A DNA stretch of 26,012 bases, taken from assembly GCA_002395085.1 (NCBI GenBank), contig DGVV01000190.1, forward strand, positions 1 through 26,012, in the 5' to 3' direction. This document shows positions 25,456-26,012 of this stretch, piece by piece (position 1 is the first letter of the stretch; every line of letters starts with the position of its first letter). A program made the translations under genes and the position numbers. This DNA comes from Ruminococcus sp. UBA4275. Its GTDB lineage: Bacteria; Bacillota; Clostridia; Oscillospirales; Ruminococcaceae. Below the pieces are notes generated by a model. It was not told where the DNA came from and ran no database searches. It worked only from the letters and a program-made list of their open reading frames with translations.

Positions 25456-26012
25456 TTATGCTTCTCTGCCGAGTGCAAATGCTTTGCGGTTCATCTCGAT
25501 GAACTTTGCCGGCACGCACTGATTGAGTGCTTCCTGCCACACAGCCTCATCGAAATCGAGCTTTTGGGAGACAACGCCCATCAGCACCACATTGGATGCC
25601 TTTGCGCTGCCTGCCTGCTCTGCGAGGGAGAGTGCATCCACAGCGGTGACGTCAATGCCCATGCCTTCGAGCTTTTCGACGATCTCCGTGGGATAGGCTG
25701 CCGCGCCGGTGATGACGGGCATGGGGTCAAGGGTCTGGGTCGAGGTGACGATCTTGCCGCCCTTTTTGAGGCAGGAAGCCCATCTTGCAGCTTCAAGCAG
25801 CTCAAAGGAGATGATGACATCCGCTTCGCCCTTCTCGACGACAGGCGAATAGACGGCATCGCCGTACTTGACATAGGTGACAACCGAACCGCCGCGCTGC
25901 GACATACCGTGAACCTCACTCACCTTGACGGCAAAGCCCTGCTGAAGCAGAACATTGCCGAGGATGCGGCTGGCGAGCAGGCTGCCCTGTCCGCCGACGC
26001 CGACGATCATAA
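25456..26012 (-). CDS. iorB: Indolepyruvate:ferredoxin oxidoreductase beta subunit, 5' end outside the window
   Basis: This is the C-terminal part (at least 184 residues) of the small subunit of IorAB. The enzyme oxidises aryl-pyruvates (from Trp, Phe, Tyr) with CoA to aryl-acetyl-CoA and CO2, reducing ferredoxin. The reaction can run backwards in some anaerobes. The opening VGVGGQGSLLASRILG and SEVHGMSQRGGSVVTYVKYGD are strongly conserved. The first visible Met lies inside the nucleotide-binding-like strand, where the family normally has a few more residues before it. The true start is therefore probably just beyond the right edge. iorA is expected upstream, also outside. Confidence 0.93.
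   Translation of the reverse strand, partial: MIVGVGGQGSLLASRILGNVLLQQGFAVKVSEVHGMSQRGGSVVTYVKYGDAVYSPVVEKGEADVIISFELLEAARWASCLKKGGKIVTSTQTLDPMPVITGAAAYPTEIVEKLEGMGIDVTAVDALSLAEQAGSAKASNVVLMGVVSQKLDFDEAVWQEALNQCVPAKFIEMNRKAFALGREA

Overview
The window looks like chromosome from a spore-forming, anaerobic, Gram-positive Clostridia member, most likely Oscillospiraceae/Ruminococcaceae. This is inferred from the complete spoIIIA sporulation operon, the Firmicutes-type gene order asp23-nusB-xseA-xseB-dxs-tlyA-nadK-argR-recN, strong AGGAGG ribosome binding sites, consensus sigma-A promoters, ferredoxin-linked metabolism and a GC-rich, GC3-biased base composition. No rRNA, tRNA, CRISPR, phage, IS element or integration scar was recognised.

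Left, plus strand (about 1-7485). After the terminator of an unseen upstream gene, a sigma-A-type promoter drives three redox genes: a NuoE/HydC-like protein, a NuoF/HydB-like protein and a large GltD/NfnB-like flavoprotein with an added NuoG-like [2Fe-2S] domain and C-terminal ferredoxin domain. There is no hydrogenase catalytic subunit. This set matches the Sporomusa-type Nfn (Stn) electron-bifurcating transhydrogenase, which links NADH, NADPH and ferredoxin. A terminator separates it from a copper unit: a CsoR repressor gene and a CopA copper ATPase. Their shared promoter carries an unusually regular array of ATACC/GGTAT half-sites at exact 12-bp steps, with the -10 box on the dyad axis. 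CopA ends in a 69-residue CopZ-like domain fused in frame, with its own plausible internal start. A bidirectional terminator closes this block.

Middle, minus strand (about 18004 down to 7533). A promoter with a strong 5'-leader hairpin precedes asp23, nusB, a divergent TsaD/Kae1-family gene, xseA, xseB, dxs, tlyA, nadK, argR and recN. Most of these genes overlap or nearly abut, so translational coupling is likely. The usual ispA gene between xseB and dxs is missing, and so is spoIVB-spo0A after recN. In their place downstream of recN is a membrane acyltransferase that converges on copA.

Right, minus strand (26012 down to 18047). From the right edge come a truncated indolepyruvate:ferredoxin oxidoreductase beta subunit, a phenylacetate-CoA ligase and a tandem-ACT protein, which form an aryl-acid/aromatic amino acid module. 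Next is a small zinc-ribbon protein under a perfect consensus promoter with a strong terminator. Then comes the eight-gene spoIIIAA-AH operon, which builds the mother-cell side of the forespore feeding channel. Ferredoxin is a common currency of the first and last modules: IorAB produces it when it oxidises aryl-pyruvates, and the transhydrogenase could exchange it with the pyridine nucleotide pools.
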